NCBI GenBank assembly: GCA_047624005.1
Contig: JBLHPE010000009.1
Location: forward strand, 1 to 64,000
Reading direction: 5' to 3'
DNA from: Ascidiaceihabitans sp047624005
GTDB lineage: Bacteria; Pseudomonadota; Alphaproteobacteria; Rhodobacterales; Rhodobacteraceae
Length of the DNA: 64,000 bases
In this document: piece after piece, positions 61,130 to 64,000 of the stretch
Layout of the letters: the number at the start of each line of letters is the position of its first letter
Position numbering within the stretch: the stretch's first letter is position 1
The notes under the pieces: generated by a model
Told to the model about the DNA's origin: nothing
Seen by the model: the letters and a program-made list of their open reading frames with translations, nothing else
The model's database searches: none
Made by a program: the position numbers and the translations under genes

Positions 61130-61152
61130 GCGCACCTTGGGAGGATGCTTTC

Positions 61153-62307
61153 ATGAATGACATGTCCACGGCCAAAGGCTGGATGACCGACGAACATCAG
61201 ATGATTGCCGATATGACGGCGCAATTCATCACAAACGAATGGGCCCCAAAATTTGCGGCATGGCGCAAGCAGGGTCAAATGGATCGCTCCACTTGGGCTG
61301 AAGCCGGTGAGTTGGGCCTATTGTGCCCTTCCATTCCTGAGGAATTTGGTGGCGCTGGTGGTGACTTTGGCCATGAGGCCGCAATTTTGATTGAAGGCAG
61401 CCGCGCCAATCTGGCCAGTTGGGGGCATGGCATCCATTCAGGCATCGTCGCCCACTACATCCTGAACTGCGGTACCGAAGAGCAAAAGACCCGTTGGTTG
61501 CCAAAAATGGCCACCGGCGAATTGGTTGGCGCATTGGCAATGACGGAACCGTCTACAGGGTCAGATGTCCAAGCGATCAAAACTCGGGCTATTCGGGATG
61601 GGAATTCCTATCGATTGAATGGCCAAAAGACATTTATTACCAATGGTCAGCACGCCAACTTGATTATTGTGGCTGCGAAGACAGATCCAACACTCGGTGC
61701 CAAAGGTGTGTCACTGGTTGTCTTGGAAACCGATGGCGCGACAGGCTTTGCACGCGGCCGCAACCTTGAGAAAATCGGAATGCATGCGGCTGACACCTCT
61801 GAGTTGTTCTTCGACAACGTCGAGATCGCGCCAGAAAACATATTGGGCGGAGTTGACGGGCAAGGGTTCTATCAGTTGATGGGCAATTTACCCCAAGAAC
61901 GCTTGATCATTGCCTGTTCTGCTATTGGCGCGATGGAAGGCGCTGTTGAGCGAACCATCGCGTATTGCAAAGAGCGAGAGGCCTTTGGCGGCCCAATCAT
62001 GCAGTTCCAGAATACACGGTTTAAACTGGCAGAATGTAAGACGAAAACCATGGTGAGCCGCGCGTTTTTTGATGAATGTATGGCCGAACATTTGCGCGGT
62101 GAATTGACCCCTGACAAAGCCGCAATGTGCAAGTATTGGACAACAGACACGCAGGCGTGGGTGCTCGACGAGTGTTTACAGTTGCACGGGGGCTACGGCT
62201 TCATGCAGGAGTATGCGATTGGCGAGATGTGGACCGATGCGCGGGTCCAACGTATCTACGGTGGGACAAATGAAATTATGAAGGAGTTGATAGCAAAAGC
62301 GTTTTGA
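61153..62307 (+). CDS. Acyl-CoA dehydrogenase (384 residues)
   Basis: This standard-length enzyme has ALAMTEPSTGSDVQAIKT, FITNGQHANL, LPQERLIIACSAIGAMEGAV and LHGGYGFMQEYAIGEMWTDARV. The usual YEGT at the C-terminus is RIYGGTNEIMKE. A base at this position is therefore missing; in LCAD/isovaleryl types the base lies earlier, e.g. in the ERL segment. SD GGGAGG. It lies in the MerR-regulated unit and probably oxidises a different acyl-CoA from the 593-residue enzyme. Confidence 0.9.
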   Translation: MNDMSTAKGWMTDEHQMIADMTAQFITNEWAPKFAAWRKQGQMDRSTWAEAGELGLLCPSIPEEFGGAGGDFGHEAAILIEGSRANLASWGHGIHSGIVAHYILNCGTEEQKTRWLPKMATGELVGALAMTEPSTGSDVQAIKTRAIRDGNSYRLNGQKTFITNGQHANLIIVAAKTDPTLGAKGVSLVVLETDGATGFARGRNLEKIGMHAADTSELFFDNVEIAPENILGGVDGQGFYQLMGNLPQERLIIACSAIGAMEGAVERTIAYCKEREAFGGPIMQFQNTRFKLAECKTKTMVSRAFFDECMAEHLRGELTPDKAAMCKYWTTDTQAWVLDECLQLHGGYGFMQEYAIGEMWTDARVQRIYGGTNEIMKELIAKAF

Positions 62308-62609
62308 ACCGTGATTGATGTGGGTGTTTAAGGTGGAAGTTGAATGAGTTTATTTTGCAAAATGAACGCGGAAACTCCGCCCCGCCACTCAGCGCTAATT
62401 TGGGATTAACCCGACAGCGCCAAACAGCGAGGGTTCACTTTGCACGCAGCTCAGCTCTCCAGCCTACCGCGCACTAAAAGTATTGCGTGTTAACCTTAAC
62501 GCTTAATGAACACCCCATGTTCATTTTGCAGAATAAACTTCACGGGGGTCTGGGGGTGTGAAACCCCCAGCCTGCCTTATCAAACAATACCTTGGGAGGG
62601 GCTTGTCAG
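62308..62609. other. Intergenic region with GTTAAC and hairpin
   Basis: This gap contains GTTAACCTTAACGCTTAA near 62488, which has overlapping TTAA/TTAAC half-sites, and a perfect CTGGGGGT-GTGAA-ACCCCCAG hairpin at 62550-62570 next to CACGGGGGTC. The hairpin is of a G-rich type that I have seen repeatedly in Roseobacter intergenic regions; it may be a mobile palindromic element. The gap separates the dehydrogenase from the GST gene, which may have its own promoter here. Confidence 0.5.
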
Positions 62610-63251
62610 ATGACACTAAAACTACATTGCTTTGGCGAAAGCGGAAATTCTTATAAAGCCGCACTTGCGCTGGAACTTTCTGGTCTTGAGTGGGAGCCCG
62701 TCTTTGTCGACTTTTTCGGCGGTGCGTCGCGTTCACCTGAATTCAAATCAGTAAATCCAATGGGCGAGGCCCCTGTCCTGATCGACACAGATAAAGATTA
62801 CACCATCACCCAATCAGGTGCGATTCAGGATTATGTCAGCCATCTAAGTGGCAAGCTCGCGGGCAATTCACCCGAGGAACGCCGTGAAGTGTTGCGCTGG
62901 GTATTGTTTGACAATCACAAGCTTAGTTCGATGGCTGGTATGACTCGCTTCTTGATGAACTTTATGCCCGAAGACAAACGTCCCAAAGAAGTGATCGCGT
63001 TCAATCAAGGCCGCCTTCAAGGGGCATACGCCACACTCAACGCACATCTTGAAGGCCGTGACTGGATCGTTGGCGACAGCCTGACAAATGCCGATATCAG
63101 CTGTTGTGGTTATCTATATTACCCGGAGCCATTTGGCTTTGATCGTACAGCGTTCCCAAACATCGACGCATGGTTGACCCGCATTTCCGAAACGCCGGGG
63201 TGGAAGCACCCTTACGATCTTATGCCTGGCAGCCCAGCTGATCGCGCGTAA
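62610..63251 (+). CDS. Glutathione S-transferase family protein
   Basis: The ATG at 62610 follows GGGAGG and gives 213 residues. The thioredoxin-fold half contains SGNSYKAALALELSGLEWEP and the cis-proline NPMGEAPVLID, and TQSGAIQDYV binds the gamma-glutamyl part. The C-terminal helical domain includes GDSLTNADIS. It likely conjugates glutathione to reactive products or acts in a catabolic step; it is encoded between acyl-CoA dehydrogenase and thiolase genes. Confidence 0.92.
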   Translation: MTLKLHCFGESGNSYKAALALELSGLEWEPVFVDFFGGASRSPEFKSVNPMGEAPVLIDTDKDYTITQSGAIQDYVSHLSGKLAGNSPEERREVLRWVLFDNHKLSSMAGMTRFLMNFMPEDKRPKEVIAFNQGRLQGAYATLNAHLEGRDWIVGDSLTNADISCCGYLYYPEPFGFDRTAFPNIDAWLTRISETPGWKHPYDLMPGSPADRA

Positions 63252-63347
63252 CGGACGCAGCGGCAGGTCTTGAATATCATCACCCTGTTGCCCCACATGA
63301 ATACAAAGAACACTGATATTTAGAATACTGACCGAAAGGATCATCAC

Positions 63348-64000
63348 ATGACCGAAGCATACATCTACGACGCCCTGCGCACACCGCGCGGCAAAGGTCG
63401 CAAAGACGGCAGCCTGAACGAAGTCACGGCGCTTCGCCTATCCGCCGTCACAATGAACGCCCTAAAAGAACGCAACAACCTAACAGGCCACGCCGTTGAG
63501 GATGTGATTTGGGGCAACGTGACCCAAATTATGGAACAAGGCGGCTGTTTGGCGCGTTCAGCGGTTCTCGCCTCGGATCTGGATGAATCCATCCCTGGTC
63601 TTGCGATCAACCGTTTCTGCGCCTCAGGCATGGAAGCTGTGAACCTCGCCGCCAACCAAGTTAAAGGTGGCGCAGGCATGGGCTACATCGCTGGCGGTGT
63701 TGAGATGATGGGCCGCGTGGCCATGGGATCAGACGGTGCTGCGATTGCTGCTGACCCGTCCATCGCGCTTGATAGCTATTTTGTCCCACAAGGCATCAGC
63801 GCCGACATCATTGCCACCGAATATGGCTACACCCGTGAAGACGCTGATTTACTCGCCGTTGAATCCCAGCGCCGTGCCAAAATGGCATGGGACGAAGGCC
63901 GCTTTGCCAACTCTGTCATCAATGTGCGTGACATCAATGGCCTATCGATCCTTGATCACGACGAATACATGCGCCCACAAACGGACATGCAGTCTTTGGG
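63348..64000 (+). CDS. Acetyl-CoA acyltransferase/thiolase (3' end outside window)
   Basis: Read from ATG 63348 (after AAAGGA), the frame is open to the window end: 217 residues, about half a thiolase. The nucleophile cysteine lies in NRFCASGMEAVNLAA, with the N-terminal AYIYDALRTPRGKGR typical of the family. It catalyses thiolytic cleavage of 3-ketoacyl-CoA in beta-oxidation. It continues the cluster of acyl-CoA dehydrogenases and GST. Confidence 0.93.
   Translation, partial: MTEAYIYDALRTPRGKGRKDGSLNEVTALRLSAVTMNALKERNNLTGHAVEDVIWGNVTQIMEQGGCLARSAVLASDLDESIPGLAINRFCASGMEAVNLAANQVKGGAGMGYIAGGVEMMGRVAMGSDGAAIAADPSIALDSYFVPQGISADIIATEYGYTREDADLLAVESQRRAKMAWDEGRFANSVINVRDINGLSILDHDEYMRPQTDMQSL

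Noticed and set aside
1..64000. CRISPR array, prophage, integrative element or secretion system
   Set aside because: I saw no spaced repeats of CRISPR type, no integrase, transposase, capsid or secretion genes; the DUF2235 gene alone is not evidence for type VI secretion.

Overview
The window looks like a chromosomal segment of a marine Roseobacter-group alphaproteobacterium (Rhodobacterales). The support is two complete TRAP transporter operons, a PutR/PutA pair, a MetR-metF pair, a form II CoxL-like molybdoprotein, a fatty-acid/DMSP-type acyl-CoA dehydrogenase cluster with MerR regulators, TTAA-N7-TTAA (CtrA-like) boxes, moderate GC and tightly packed genes. I see no phage, insertion sequence, CRISPR array, integrase or conjugation gene. 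I cannot name the species.

Layout. 1-5 kb: tail of a flavin reductase, TRAP operon 1 (dctQ-dctM-dctP), then two small Roseobacter-type genes lying between two copies of the dctP 3' end plus terminator. 5-9 kb: a hydrolase-glycosyltransferase fusion, a Sel1-repeat protein and a MauG-like di-haem peroxidase, with a striking TGTACA operator array between them. 9-14 kb: LacI regulator and GH1 beta-glucosidase, an M50-type membrane protease and an S9 peptidase. 14-19 kb: LysR, DUF1445 hydro-lyase and TRAP operon 2. 19.5-31 kb: a small secreted protein, a class III cyclase broken by an in-frame TGA, a MATE/KefB pair, a Crp-like regulator, an RND pump and a methyltransferase. 31.7-37.7 kb: tRNA-Leu, putR/putA, rhomboid, GFA protein. 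37.7-43.9 kb: inositol monophosphatase, CurA-like reductase, LysE exporter, metR/metF, thioesterase, DUF2235 hydrolase. 43.9-50.5 kb: CoxL homologue, an HD-domain gene broken by a 25-bp duplication, gcdH with its LysR, a cupredoxin-like protein and an SRAP DNA-repair protein with a second TGTACA array. 50.8-57.8 kb: acyltransferase, 5'-nucleotidase, DUF952-DUF1330-pyrD, a MATE/thioesterase operon. 57.9-64 kb: two MerR regulators, two acyl-CoA dehydrogenases, a small RHH-like protein, a GST and a thiolase cut by the window end.

How the genes work together. Much of the window is nutrient uptake and catabolism: TRAP import of organic acids, proline oxidation, glutaryl-CoA and fatty-acyl-CoA oxidation, beta-glucoside hydrolysis. 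Most catabolic units have a dedicated adjacent regulator (LacI, LysR, Lrp, MerR), and several have a visible dyad operator in the promoter gap. Packing is tight: many ATGA/GTGA start-stop overlaps, and four convergent gene pairs that share 4-bp stop signals.

The least explained signal is a pair of regulatory arrays 43 kb apart (6885-7023 and 50533-50669). Each has four TGTACA palindromes and a GTTAAC site with nearly identical spacing (22-52-22-36 and 21-52-22-36), in the same orientation upstream of a leftward gene. I do not recognise the binding protein.
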